Of a DNA stretch of 64,000 nucleotides, positions 38,104 to 49,430 are shown piece by piece. Source of the stretch: Trifolium pratense. Taxonomy: Eukaryota; Streptophyta; Magnoliopsida; Fabales; Fabaceae. Where the stretch lies: the NCBI RefSeq assembly GCF_020283565.1, contig NC_060064.1, forward strand, positions 8,856,266 to 8,920,265. The letters are read 5' to 3'. The position numbers and the translations under genes were made by a program. The notes beneath the pieces are model-generated. The model was not told the origin of the DNA. It saw only the letters and a program-made list of their open reading frames with translations, and searched no databases. Position 1 is the first letter of the stretch. The number at the start of each line of letters is the position of its first letter.

Positions 38104-41100
38104 GCGGAGTTCGAACCTCGATCATCCAATTTATGTATCTTAAGAGTGAAATTTCTAACCGCTAGACTACTTAAAAAAAATAGAGTTAGAGAAATTAGGG
38201 TTATATTAAATGGTGACCAAAAAAATTATATATAATAAATAGATACATGAAAATAAAAGATCATAGAGAATATATAATATGATTTAAAAAAAATTAACTA
38301 ACATTAACCTAGTTCTGAACTTATCAACAAAAACAAAAGTAATCCCTCACAATTTTTTGGTCAATAAAAAATAAAGTCAACAAATAATATTTTAAGAATA
38401 ATTATTCAAACCAAATTTTTATTTGAAGCTTTTATAAAAAGTTTCTTTGTAAAATTTTTTACAAGAAATTATGTAACACTATAAGAATCTATTTTTGAAA
38501 AATCTATAACAAACAAGCCCACAATAGTGAATCTTCATCAGGTGATGTTTTCTTTGTAATATAACAAGCCTTGTGATACTATATTATTTACTATGAATTA
38601 CGGATTCTTACACGGACACGCAGGCAAGAACCCAAATTTTTTAATTAGAATCAAGATGATAATTTAAAAAAATATATAATTTATTACTTATATCATCGTA
38701 ATAATTACAATTTTTTTATCCAAAGTTACTTCTTTTAGTTTCTTAATCAACACTCTCAAAACACTAATTAGTGTTTAAAACGCTAATTAGTGTTTTTATT
38801 AATGTTATAATATAATTTACTGTAGCGAATAAATTGACTATGTGAAAATAATAATGCTTTATAAATGAGGTCACATTGCATAAATATATAAATTTTAACT
38901 TTCATTTTGTGAGTGAATTAGGTCAGCCGCCGCACAAAAATATAAAACTTTCTTTTTGGCTTTTCTTCTTGTTTATCTTTTAAAGATGGGTGATTTAGGA
39001 TCAATTGATCGTTTTATTTTATTTTTTTTTATTTAAATAAGTGATATTCACATAGATTAGAGTTTTCTTGTTTTATTTTGTGATTTCTTCGCCTTAGTGC
39101 GTCTCGTCTTCGTGCGGTGTTTGTTTGAATCCCGTCTTTGTGCGGTGCTTGTTTGCTTTCCCGGCGTTCGTTTGGTTCAGATTGACAGATCCACTTTGAT
39201 CAACTACCGATTCAATCAATTACAAGATCATCAACGATGAAGATCCGAAGACATGAGTATTTCGGTTACTTTTTTTTTTGTCATATTATTTGTAGGCTTG
39301 AGTATGCCGTTTTATGCTATTAACTTGGATGTTGTGAGATTGTTCTCAGATCCATCCTTTACGTTTTTAGCGACATTGAATTTGTACTTATTTCTGATGT
39401 ATCTATCAATTTGAATTAATGAATTTTTTATTTTAGTCAAAAAAAACTAAAAATATAATAGACAAGTGGGGTCAGCTGACCCCACCCTCAATCCGTCCCT
39501 GCGGACACGCCGACATGATATGGACTCGAATACAGACACTCTTAATGTAAAAAACATAGGCCATCAACATTGCTACATATTTATACACTGCTACATATTT
39601 ATAAAAAAATCTAAATTAAGAATCAAAATATATACATATACATCAAAGTTTAACAAGTTTTAAAACAAGATATTATAATATTTGACTTTTATTTATCCAT
39701 CTACTATCAAAAAAGTCTAAAATATTGCAATCAAAATGTAATCTCTTTAATCTTTCATTGATCAGCATTGTTGTTTCGACACATTTATAACTCTTATAGA
39801 TATCTTTGATATGTTTCTAAGAAGAATAGACACATTAAAAATAATTTTTTTATGACATTTATCCAATACGTGTTGCAGGAGTGTTTTACATGTATCAAAC
39901 ATCAACCTAAGGCGTGTCGGAGTAAATCAAAAAATAAATTTTTAAACACCTATTTGAGCTATCCGACACGTGTCGGTGTTGGACGAGTGTCCAACACTGC
40001 GACACGCCTGTGCGTGCTTCATAGATTGATTATTTATGCAATGATTATTTATGCGAAGTGCAGTTGAAGTTAGATGAATCAACTTTTGTGAACTTCTTAA
40101 AGCATTAGCTTATTGGTTAGGTACCATACTTGCATCACAAGGGAGAGAAAGTAAATTATTTTTATTGATTATGAAAAGAGGGAGAGAAAATAAATTAAAT
40201 GAGCTGATTATACCGTGTGTAGGTTCAGTTCTACCATTTCTGCTACAATAGTTAGTTATCTCATTGTGCACCATAGAGACCACACTATTTATTCATGTAA
40301 TAATGTAATGGTATCTTCAACCAACAAACAAACTTGCTACAAATAAATTTATAATTTAATTGCATAAACTTAATAAATTTATCATTTCAAACATTACAGG
40401 GATTGATGGTGTGGGACTTGGACTTATTTCACATCATCAGAATTTGGGAAGGTTTGTCTTCATTCCACCAATTTGTCATTTGAGGAATATTGCACACCAT
40501 CTGTTTGACAAATTATTAATTTTTTTTTTCAATGAAGGATTTTTGATTTGTGGTGTTTGCATATTCCGGTGGCGGATCGAACATCATTTACAGGTCCTTT
40601 TTCTCTTTACCTCAGTATATTATTTAGTGCTCATGTTGAACTATCTCACATTATCCATTAATTCATTATGTTTCTTTTTCAGTAATGTAATTAATCCAGC
40701 ATAATTTAGTGTTTTTTTTATTTCCCTGTTGCAGACCTTGTGAAATTAGTTCAGAAAACAGTTAGGTCAGAATATCAACGATCACCAAATAGGCCCATAT
40801 ATCTTGTTGGAGAATCTTTAGGAGGGTGTCTCGCGCTGGCTGTTGCGGCTCGTAACCGTGATATTGATCTCGTACTAATTTTGGCAAACCCAGGTAACTT
40901 TTTAGTTTTTGGTTATGTAGATAAGGTTTAATAGCTTTCATTTTATTGTTCAAGAATAGCTAAGTTAAGAAAATTCAGCACCATAAACATGATTAAAGTG
41001 AGAGTTGAACTTTAAGGAATCTGCAGTAGCCATATTGAATTACTTATTCAGTATTGTACTTGTATGCATACACCTGATATGTAACATTCCACACTCACTA

Positions 41101-44100
41101 TTCTGACAAAGGAGAGCTGCGACTCCGCAAGTGTTAGAGTTGTCCATGTGTGAGTGAGTGGATGTTGAAGAAATATGTCTGAACATTGATTAGAAGTTAA
41201 AATTTAATAAATGTATCTCGCCCTGCATTGACACCAGAGTTTAAAGTTTGGATCGTGTTGGTGTTAACCCAATTATACCGTCTTTCTCATACTTTCCCTG
41301 TCGTAAAAATTTGGTGTTAACTTATGGATATGTTTCTGGCAAGTATGATAATAAACACAACCATGCTTTAGCCTGGACAAATATGTCTGTTGTCTATGAA
41401 TATGGTGGAGGTTAGAGTTTTCAGAATGATGCCACTCATTGGAAATAGTTTAGTGAATGCGTGTTTCCTATTTGGCAGCAACTTCCTTCAACAGGTCCCA
41501 GGTGCAACATCTTACACCGTTGTTGGACGCTTTGCCTGGCACATTCTCTTCTGTCCTGCCTAACATTCTCAGTTTGACAGAAGGTTTGTTCATCTTGCTT
41601 TGCTGTATTTTTATTATGTACTAATTTTCAAGATCCATGTAAGGTGTGTTTTGTCCGATTTCCATCTTTATAGCTCTTTATTTCTTGAAAATGTTGAATT
41701 TGCTGGAGACCTATAACTGAATAGTAGTAATTTGTTTTGAAAAAGGAGTATTCTTGAAACATGTAACTTGATGTTCCGGACTTTGGGAAAGGCTCCATTT
41801 GATGGCTGTTTGCATTAACTTGTCAATTGTGTAGGTTTTTGGTTATTTTCAATGCTTCAACTGATTGGCATAATCCCTCTTGTTATTCACTTCAGTCTGA
41901 TGACTATATGTTAATTTCATATTATGTCCGTGTATCCCTACTTTCATAAGATTTATTCACCATGGTTTATGTAGAAAATAATAAGTGAATACTGTTATTA
42001 TTATTCCTCAGCTCAAGGCTGGTTTAAATAGGAAGAGTACAAACATAAAAGGAAATAATAGATAAGTTTAGAATCTCCTAGAAATAACAAACTAGGAAAC
42101 TAAATATTTTCCAACACCCCCCCCTCAAGTTGGTGCATAGATATCTATCATGCCCAACTTGCCGATCAAATGCTCAAAGGTGGGTCTTGCTAAGCTTTTG
42201 GTCAAGATATCTGCAGTTTGCTGACTCGAAGTTACAAAAGGTAGACATATGATTCCGGCATCTAACTTCTCTTTTATGAAATGTCGATCGATCTCAATAT
42301 GCTTGGTTCTGTCATGTTGAACTGGGTTATGAGCTATGCTAATAGCGGCTTTACTGTCAGAGTATAATTTCAATGGAAGCTCAATTTTCATCTTAAGCTC
42401 TTCTAGGACTCTGTGGATCCATAATCCTTCACAAATACCTTGAGCCATAGCTCTAAACTCAGCTTCTGCACTACTTCTTGCTACAACTCCTTGTTTCTTG
42501 CTCCTCCATGTCACAAGATTACCCCAAACATAGGTACAATATCCGGAGGTTGATCTTCTGTCAGTGACTGAACCTGCCCAATCAGCATCGGTAAAGATAG
42601 ACACATTTCTTTCATTAGTCTTCTTAAAAAATAATCCCTTTCTAGGATTTGCTTTCAAATATCGCAGTATCCTATAGACTGCCTCAAGATGTTCCTCAAA
42701 AGGAGAATGCATAAACTGACTTACTACACTAACCGAGAAAGCAATGTCAGGTCTAGTGTGTGACAAATAAATCAGTTTCCCAACCAATCTCTGGTACCTT
42801 CCAGTATCAACAGGAACACTACCTTCTTCCCAAAGTTTTGCATTAGGATCCATGGGAGTATCTGCTGGTCGACATCCACTCATTCCTGTTTCTTTCAATA
42901 AATCTAGAATGTATTTTTGCTGGGAAACTACAATACCATCTTTTGATCGAGCAACCTCCATACCAAGAAAATATCTCATGGATCCCAAGTCCTTGATTTC
43001 AAAGTCTAATGCTAATTTCTCTTTTACTCTTGCCATTTCAACTATATCATCTCCGGTAAGGACGATATCATCAACATAAACAATTAGGACAGCAATTTTT
43101 CCATCTTGGGAGAACTTTGTGAACAAGGTGTGGTCAGCTTGTCCTTGAATGTACCCTTGTTTCTTCATGGAATAAGTGAACTTTTCAAACCAATCTCTAG
43201 GAGACTGCTTTAATCCATACAAAGACTTATTTAGTTTGCATACATTTGATCCAAACTTGTCTTCAAAGCCAGGAGGAATGTCCATATATACTTCTTCTTC
43301 TAAATCACCATTGAGAAAAGCATTCTTAACATCCAACTGATGTAGGGGCCAATCTAAGTTAGCAGCAAGAGACAAGAGAATTCTGACAGTGTTCAATTTT
43401 GCAACAGGAGCAAAAGTCTCTGAGTAGTCTATACCATAAGTTTGAGTAAAACCCTTAGCCACCAATCGAGCCTTGTACCTTTCGATTGACCCATCTGAAT
43501 TATACTTCACAGTAAACACTCATTTGCATCCAACCGTCTTCTTGCCATCCGGTAGTGTCATAACACTCCAGGTTTTGTTCTTTTCAAGAGCTTTCATCTC
43601 CTCAAGTACAGCTTCCCTCCACTTTGGAACTTCTAGAGCAACCTGTACATTTTTTGGAATCTCTACACTAGACAATTTTGAGGTAAAGGCAGAAAAAGAC
43701 GAAGACAAATTTGAATATGATATAAAATTGGACAATGGGTATTTAGTGCAAGATCTAACAGGTTTTCTAACAGCCACAGGATCATCGATATCGGGATACA
43801 AAATACGACTCTCAGAAACAGAGATAGACTTACCTTTTCTTTTTTTAGGAAGTTGATCATCCCCCGGTTCAGATTCATGACAGTGTTGAGATGTGGACTC
43901 ATCACTTTCTTTGTGATTCTTTCTCACATAAACTTTTCCTTTCCAAGTCTTGTTTCCTGCTTCAAACCTATTATCTTTATATGACTCATTTTTTTGTGGC
44001 ATTTCAATTAGATCATCATTATCATTGTTTTCAAGATTCTCATTGTTTTCTTCATGAGAAAATGTAGGCTCGGATTCACCAAGCTCACTACTCATAACAG

Positions 44101-47100
44101 GAGTAGGATTAGATAAAGAATCATGGCCATTTTTCGTTGGTGCAGAAGTATAAGTCTTAGAATTTTGTGATACCGGCAAAGATAAATTATTTAAAAAACT
44201 TATGTCCTCAGTTTGAAACGAGTTAAAAAAACTCATGTCCTCAGTTTGAGACGAATCTTCATTTAAATTTCCCCCTGAAGATGCGTGTCAAAAAAAGGTT
44301 TGTTTTCAAAGAATGTAACATCCATGGTGACAAACATTTTCTGATTTTTTGGATCAAAACATTTATATCCCTTATGGGTTGGAGAATACCCAACAAAAAC
44401 ACATTTTATAGCACGCGGTTCAAGTTTGCTAATATTCTTATGTTCATGAACAAATGCAGTGCAACCAAAGATTTTTAAGATCAAATCGTTTGAAACACGA
44501 TCATTAGGAAAACATTCTTTGAAAATATGAATTGGAGTTTTAAAATTAAGAACTTTGGAGGGCACTCTGTTAATTAAGTATGCAGCAGTTAAAACTGCTT
44601 CACCCCACAAATAATTTGGTACTTTACTTGCGAAAAGTAAAGCTCTAGCCACCTCCAACAAGTGTCTATTTTTTCTTTCTGCAACTCCATTTTGTTGGGG
44701 AGTGTTAGGACATGAACTTTGATGCACAATTCCATTTTCACGAAAAAAATCACTCAACATTGTGTTAAAATATTCTTTGCCGTTATCACTTCTAAATACT
44801 TGAATATTTGTTTGAAATTGATTTTGCACCATTTTAACAAAATCTTTTACGGCCTGACAAACGTCAGATTTCCCCTTTAACAAGTACACCCAACAAACTC
44901 TTGAGTGATCATCTATAAATGTGATAAACCATTTTTTATGAGAAAGTGTACTCGTTCGGTTAGGGCCCCAAACATCACTGTGAATAACAGAAAAAAGTTT
45001 TGATGGTTTGTAGGGCTGTAATGGAAAATGAGAACGATGATGTTTTGCAAATTCACATGCTTCACATTTAAACAAAGATAAATCCTTATTACGAAATAAC
45101 TCAGGAAATAAGTGTTTTAAATAAGGAAAACTAGGATGACCTAATCGTGAATGCCATAACATAACATCATCATTATTATTATTCAGAACTAAAAAAGATT
45201 CAAAGCATGAACTTATTGGTTTGGAAGGTAGTTGTGATTCAGGTTCAATGTCGAAGTAGTAGAGTCCTCCACTCTCCTTAGCACTACCAATCAATCATCT
45301 TCCCCGAGTTCAAATCCTGAAAAACACAATGAGTACGAAAAAAATTAGTTTGACAATTTCTATCTTGAGCTAATTTACTCACAGACATGAGACTACAAGA
45401 TAGATTTGGGACATAAAAGGAAATAATAGATAAGCTTAGAATCTCAAAAAAACTAAATATTTTCCAACAGTTTACATTATGAGATTGTTAATTTACACCC
45501 ACCCACCTAAAATCATGAAGGTGCCTAAGTTAGCAGCCTACACCCACTTGATTTAGACTAAAAACACATTTTATACCAAACAAATATATGAATTATGAGG
45601 CTTCAAGCTAACAGCTAATCACACTCTTCTTTTTACTGGATTTGCCATTTCCATCCTGGCTTTAATTGAATAATCTGTTTGATTTGTTTGTTCTGTGTTG
45701 TTGTTTTAATCATCATTCCCTATTGTGTTGTTTTCAAGATGAACCTAACTTTTAGGTAATATTCATTTATCATAGTGGAGAACTTGTTTTCTGTCTTTAT
45801 GTTTTACCAAAGAAAATGATATCTTTCTCCATTTATGCCTTCAACTTTTCTTTTAACATTAGGCGACCCTCTGAGAATGGTGTTGGATAATGCTGTGAAA
45901 GGAATTCCTCTACTAACTGCAGCAAGAGAGTCAATAGAGGATTTTACTACTTTCTCATCATATCTTCCTGTAAGGTTCTATTTTTTATTTTATTCAAAAT
46001 ATAAAGAATTTTAATTCGAAGAGCAGAGTGTGACTTCTTTTTTTATGCTTTGAATATGTGAAGCATGTTGTGTGGGTAATAATGAGTTATGATATTGACA
46101 GTGCTTAATGCATATTTCAGAAGTGTTCCGGTACACCTAAAACGTCTCACATTGCTTGGGAGTTGAGGTTGAAGGTAGTTTATAAACAATACCCACACTC
46201 TTCAACAGTTCAACCCAACGAGGCACCTTTTATTAAGGACAAAACCGTGTGTACACCCAAAGCGGCCAATACCTCAGAAGGTGGTGTGACGGACTTGAGG
46301 TCGGAATATTGGCGCTGTCTAATCGAACCCACACTTATCCTCGACTGGGGGGCTACTGTTCCAGTACCCCTAAAAAGTCTCGCATCACATTGCTTAGGAA
46401 TCGAGGTTGTGTTTAGTTTATATAAAACACCCACACTCCTCAATCCAGCACCTTTTATAATGGACAAAACTGTGTAGGGCTTAGTAAACAATAACTCAGA
46501 AGGTGGTGTGACGAACTTGAGGTTGGAATAAGAAGAAATATTCAGTGAAAATTGGCTAGCTTATTTTCTTTCCTTTATTGTAACCAAAACTTAGTATAAG
46601 GGGAATATGCTGGACTTTTGAAGAGCGTGATTGGAAATGACTGCATTTACTTTCAATATTGAAAATCTGTTGTTGATTAAATTCTTAGGTTCTTGCGGAC
46701 ATATTGCCAAAAGAAACACTTTTGTGGAAACTAAAGATGCTCAAGTCTGCTTCAGCATATGCTGATTCACGCCTATATGCTATCAAAGCTCAAACTTTGA
46801 TACTTTGCAGGTTCATTCTCCTTGGATTGTACATCTTACATCAGTCATTATATGGAATCATCCGTACTTTGTTAACTTGTTGATGTCTATTTGCCTTCAC
46901 TTAACAGAAATGCTATTAAAAGAAGAAATTGATAGAAAGAGTGCTAAGTGTGAACAATCAATTTCATGAAAATTAGTTACTACTAAACATTTATCTTCGT
47001 ATATATACCATGTTTTCCTTTTCATATACACAAAATGTTCTCCTTTTCAAGAGTAAGACTCTTTCCGGAAGATGAAACTGAATTATTTCATTTTTCCTTT

Positions 47101-49430
47101 TAGTGGAAATGATCAGTTACTACCTAGCCAACAGGAAGGTGAAAGACTACTTCAGTTACTGCCTAAATGTGAGCTCCGTAAATTTGATGACAGTGGCCAT
47201 TTCCTTTTGCTGGTATTATTTTCAACATTTCTATTTGTCTACTGGCATGATTTTCCTTGTGTTTCCATTCAGGAATGCATTGCGATCTTATTCATCTGAT
47301 AAAAATGATATCAAACCAGTTGGAAGTTAACTCACCCTAACATTGTGGTCTTTGCAGGAAGGCAGCATTGACCTGGTAACGGTAATCAAGGGAACTTTTT
47401 ACTACCGTCGTGGCAAGTACCATGATTATGCTTCAGATTTCATACCGCCTACACCAAATGAAGCCAAGAACGTTTTTGAATCATACCGGTAAAATTAGCT
47501 GAATAAACTTGATATTTAAGCCTTTAACTCAAAGCAAGAGAGTTCATATTAATATTATATAAGCATTGAAGAGTGCAAGGAAAGCTTAACGCACAACTAC
47601 CGCATTGAACTGTGTGATATTGACGTCTTGATGACATTATATGCCCGTCAATTTATAACATTTAACACCTTTTCAATTATAATGCTTCCAGATTGCTGAA
47701 CATCATCACTAGCTCTGTAATGCTTTCAACTTTAGATGATGGAAAGATTGTAAAGGGCCCTGCTGGAATTCCTTCAGAGGGGCCTGTTTTGTTAGTTGGG
47801 AACCACATGCTGCTAGGATTGGACGTGCTTCCCTTGTTTTCTCACTTTTTTAGAAAATGGGACTTCCTTGTTCGAGGAATGGCACATCCCTTAATGTTTA
47901 GGAGACAAAAAAGTGGAAGATTGCCCGAAATATCTTCTTTTGATTCATTAAGATTAATCGGTGCTGTTCCTGTAGCAGCATCTAACCTTTTCAAGCTTTT
48001 ATCTTCCAAGTCACATGTCCTATTATTTCCTGGCGGGGCACGCGAGGTTTTTCATAGGAAGGTGAATCCAATATGCATTGCTCTTTATTATGAGTTTTAT
48101 CTTTCTCATCAAATCCAGATTTTCTCTCTTCGCTCCTTCTAAGGTCTTTAACTTATTCAGTGCACTTTGTCTCTGGCTTCTTTATATTTATGATCTAAAA
48201 TATAATAAGGCTTTTTTAAAATCTCCATCATTGTGTGATAATTATCAGGGTGAAGAATACAAATTATTCTGGCCTGAACAATCTGAGTTTATCAGGATGG
48301 CCGCCAAATTTGGAGCAAAAATCATACCTTTTGGTGCTGTTGGTGAAGATGATCTTGGTCAAGTAAGTTTTAGTATTTAATCAGCCAATGGTCTTCCTTT
48401 ACTGGAATTGAAGGCAAACTGTTGCCTATTTATACGGAGAGCATAATTCTACTAGAGTTTATTACTTGTAACTTTTATTATGAAGATTAGGATTAATTTT
48501 GGTTCACTACTAGTGTAATGTTCTTGTAAACTGTGATCCAGAGTTTTCAATTTCGTTATGGTCAAGGCCAATGTACGGCCCATTGCGTTGGGCGTTATCT
48601 GACACCATTTTTTATCAACTCTTTGAAAAAAATCAGTTTTTCCTCTATCATGCGAGAATCTATCTGGCACTATGAATAATATATGTACTGTAGCATTCAT
48701 CTTTGCTACCAATGTTCGAGAGTAGCTATCGTATAACTGTAACAGAAACACAATGTATGCAAATTCCAAATTCGAACCTAGATTTGAATATCACAACTCC
48801 ATATCACATTGTTCTTTTTAGGTTGTGATTGATTATGATGACTTGGTCAAGATTCCTTACTTTAGGTCTGAAATAGAAAGCCTTACCAATGAGGCTGTGC
48901 AGTTGAGGTAACTAAATTTTCTTTTTGTTGATTCATACTAAACATAACATTTTGTATATACACTTCTTTTTTCCTTCTTATAAATATTTGATATATGTGA
49001 TATATACGTGTGCGTTGTTTATATCCCTTATGTATTGCGAAACTAGGACCAGTGTTGACGGTGAGTTGGCAAATCAACAATTGTATTTGCCCGGAATTTT
49101 GCCTAAAATTCCAGGCCGGTTCTACTTTTATTTTGGAAAACCTATTGAAACAGAAGGTATGCCCAATGCATATTTCATTATTTCTCAACATGGAGTAGCC
49201 GTAAAATGTGGCGGTAAAATTTGAGCTATTGTTTGACAGGAAGGAAACAGGAACTTATGGACAAGAAGAAGTCTCCAGAATTATATTTTGAAGTGAAATC
49301 TGAGGTTGAGAGATGTATTGCATATTTGAAGGAGAAACGAGAAAGCGACCCATATCGAAATATATTGTCTCGGTTATTATATCAAGCTACAAATGGCCCT
49401 ACATCTGACATTCCAACATTTGAAATTTGA
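32352..49430 (+). CDS. PES1: Chloroplast phytyl ester synthase / acyltransferase-like protein
   Basis: Fourteen exons: 32352-32652, 40400-40451, 40538-40593, 40735-40893, 41479-41583, 45863-45969, 46689-46810, 47104-47212, 47358-47488, 47692-48061, 48249-48362, 48822-48907, 49047-49156 and 49240-49430. All have GT-AG borders and phases agree throughout, giving 670 residues, normal for the family. Residues 1-60 look like a plastid transit peptide. The N-terminal half is an alpha/beta-hydrolase: nucleophile elbow GESLGG, acid in GNDQLLP, histidine in DSGHFLLL. The C-terminal half is a DGAT/LPLAT-like acyltransferase: [16 protein letters not shown], and [10 protein letters not shown] near the end. 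Arabidopsis relatives PES1/PES2 (At1g54570, At3g26840) esterify phytol and diacylglycerol in plastoglobules during chlorophyll breakdown. Which of the two this is cannot be told. Introns carry many transposons, yet coding is undamaged. Confidence 0.93.
33068..33235 (+). mobile_element. tRNA-derived SINE in intron 1 of the acyltransferase gene
   Basis: A-box-like tttggctcaagtagttaa and B-box-like gagttcgattcccagt are spaced as in a tRNA head. A body with ccagtctccctttccctgag follows, ending in gccaaaaaaagg. The wording differs from the other SINE in this window, so it is a second family. No clean target duplication was found. Confidence 0.6.
33671..33737. repeat. (TA)n microsatellite
   Basis: About 67 bases of pure TA lie between the SINE head and transposon M2. 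Related TA runs separate every element of the cluster: 35348-35365, 36712-36793 and 38012-38099. Confidence 0.95.
33738..35347. mobile_element. Long-TIR transposon M2 in (TA)n
   Basis: Ends ggggttttctaac and (inverted) gggggctgctaac lead into ttagcaaagtgcacctttt on both sides. Long inverted arms include gatccagtgtcgcgcgcgtacc, accatggttacag and gatcatcctgatccatcag-type subterminal palindromes, then the AT-rich caaatagagacttggttcg block. The centre (34440-34830) holds hairpin units in the opposite orientation to M1 (tctgaaaccatttagctggtag). No transposase is present. It occupies the acyltransferase intron 1, with TA tract on both sides. Confidence 0.82.
35366..36711. mobile_element. Second TIR transposon type (X) in the same (TA)n tract
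   Basis: Termini ggggagagatcaaattacacc and the inverted copy ending 36711 lead into inverted arms of about 150 bases (taattattttaa; gtggctattaatgagtcacc / ggtgactcattaatagctac; agatcttttaatttattaat). The right arm is interrupted by the MITE at 36360-36664. The centre has no convincing ORF. Different termini distinguish it from M1-M3, yet it too is bounded by TA tract. Confidence 0.8.
36360..36664. mobile_element. 305-bp MITE nested in element X
   Basis: Inverted ends CGCTCAATAACGCTT...AAGCGTTATTGAGCG extend through cgaatacaaattttacaaaa and ccgttggattgaaagttt, nearly the full half-length. The core is shared with the fold-back element at 7996-8408 in the ATM intron. It splits the right arm of X between taattattttaa and gtgtaac, so it is younger than X. 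Confidence 0.85.
36794..38011. mobile_element. Long-TIR transposon M3 in (TA)n
   Basis: Third member of the M family: gggggctgctaatttagaccc at the left, gggtctaagttagaaaacccc at the right. It has the same subterminal GC-rich palindromes and AT-rich block as M2, in inverted arrangement. The centre (37316-37505) keeps only about four hairpin units, the smallest array of the three. No transposase. Confidence 0.82.
38012..38099. repeat. (TA)n microsatellite, right end of cluster
   Basis: About 88 bases of TA, the longest run in the window, lie between M3 and the resumed SINE body. The length of such a tract is unreliable in assemblies. Confidence 0.95.
38621..39501. mobile_element. hAT-like non-autonomous element, 881 bp
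   Basis: It starts CAGGCAAGAACCC and ends ATCCGTCCCTG; inverted, the right end is CAGGGACGGAT, so both termini begin CAGG as is common in hAT elements. Perfect 8-bp flanking duplications CGGACACG (38613-38620 and 39502-39509) fit the hAT target size. The inverted match is short and no transposase is present. The host sequence is itself repetitive (cggacacg/gacacgtgtcgg wording returns at 39900-40020), so the duplication could be coincidental. Confidence 0.6.
41970..45469 (-). mobile_element. Copia retrotransposon, 5'-deleted, in an acyltransferase intron
   Basis: Perfect 5-bp duplications GTTTA (41965-41969 and 45470-45474) bound the element. The 3' LTR is 41970-42116 (147 bp, TG..CA on the minus strand), preceded by the polypurine run cccccccctcaagttgg seen on the plus strand. 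The 5' LTR survives only as about 60 bases (45411-45469), joined directly to the end of the protease/GAG-pre-integrase code. Gag and most of protease are deleted. It lies in the intron 41584-45862, antisense to the gene. Confidence 0.9.
42125..45410 (-). pseudogene. Copia pol remnant: pre-integrase, integrase, RT, RNase H
   Basis: Reading leftward: GAG-pre-integrase with [11 protein letters not shown], integrase with [16 protein letters not shown] and [11 protein letters not shown] (all three catalytic residues present), a Ser/Asn-rich spacer, reverse transcriptase with [13 protein letters not shown], and RNase H with [24 protein letters not shown]. Three lesions break the frame: a 4-base tandem duplication near 45285-45295, a one-base loss near 44258-44268, and TGA replacing a tryptophan codon at 43520-43522. 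With Gag also missing, it cannot move by itself. The fragment at 12285-12610 is a close relative. Confidence 0.92.
46124..46529. mobile_element. Miniature LTR retrotransposon (TRIM)
   Basis: Two direct repeats, 46124-46308 and 46357-46529, both start tgttcc and end ggaata and flank an internal part of only about 48 bases. The internal part opens with ttggcgctgtct, like a tRNA primer site, and closes with the polypurine run ggggggc. Perfect 5-bp target duplications AGAAG lie at 46119-46123 and 46530-46534. This is the layout of a TRIM. The LTRs differ by substitutions and small gaps, so insertion is old. It lies in the intron between 45969 and 46689 of the acyltransferase gene. Confidence 0.85.

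Larger units (their letters stand above)
33637..38178 (+). mobile_element. SINE split in its tRNA head by a (TA)n transposon cluster
   Basis: The 5' head is gtcagcttagctcagttggtagggacgttgcat (A box) at 33637-33669. The rest resumes after 38100 as ggagttcgaacctcgatc (B box), ending gtgaaatttctaaccgctagactactt. It matches the intact SINE at 25228. Between the boxes, the short cattatat of the family has become (TA)n that now hosts four elements (33738, 35366, 36360 nested, 36794). About 4.4 kb therefore separates two halves of a ~140-bp SINE. Confidence 0.8.
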
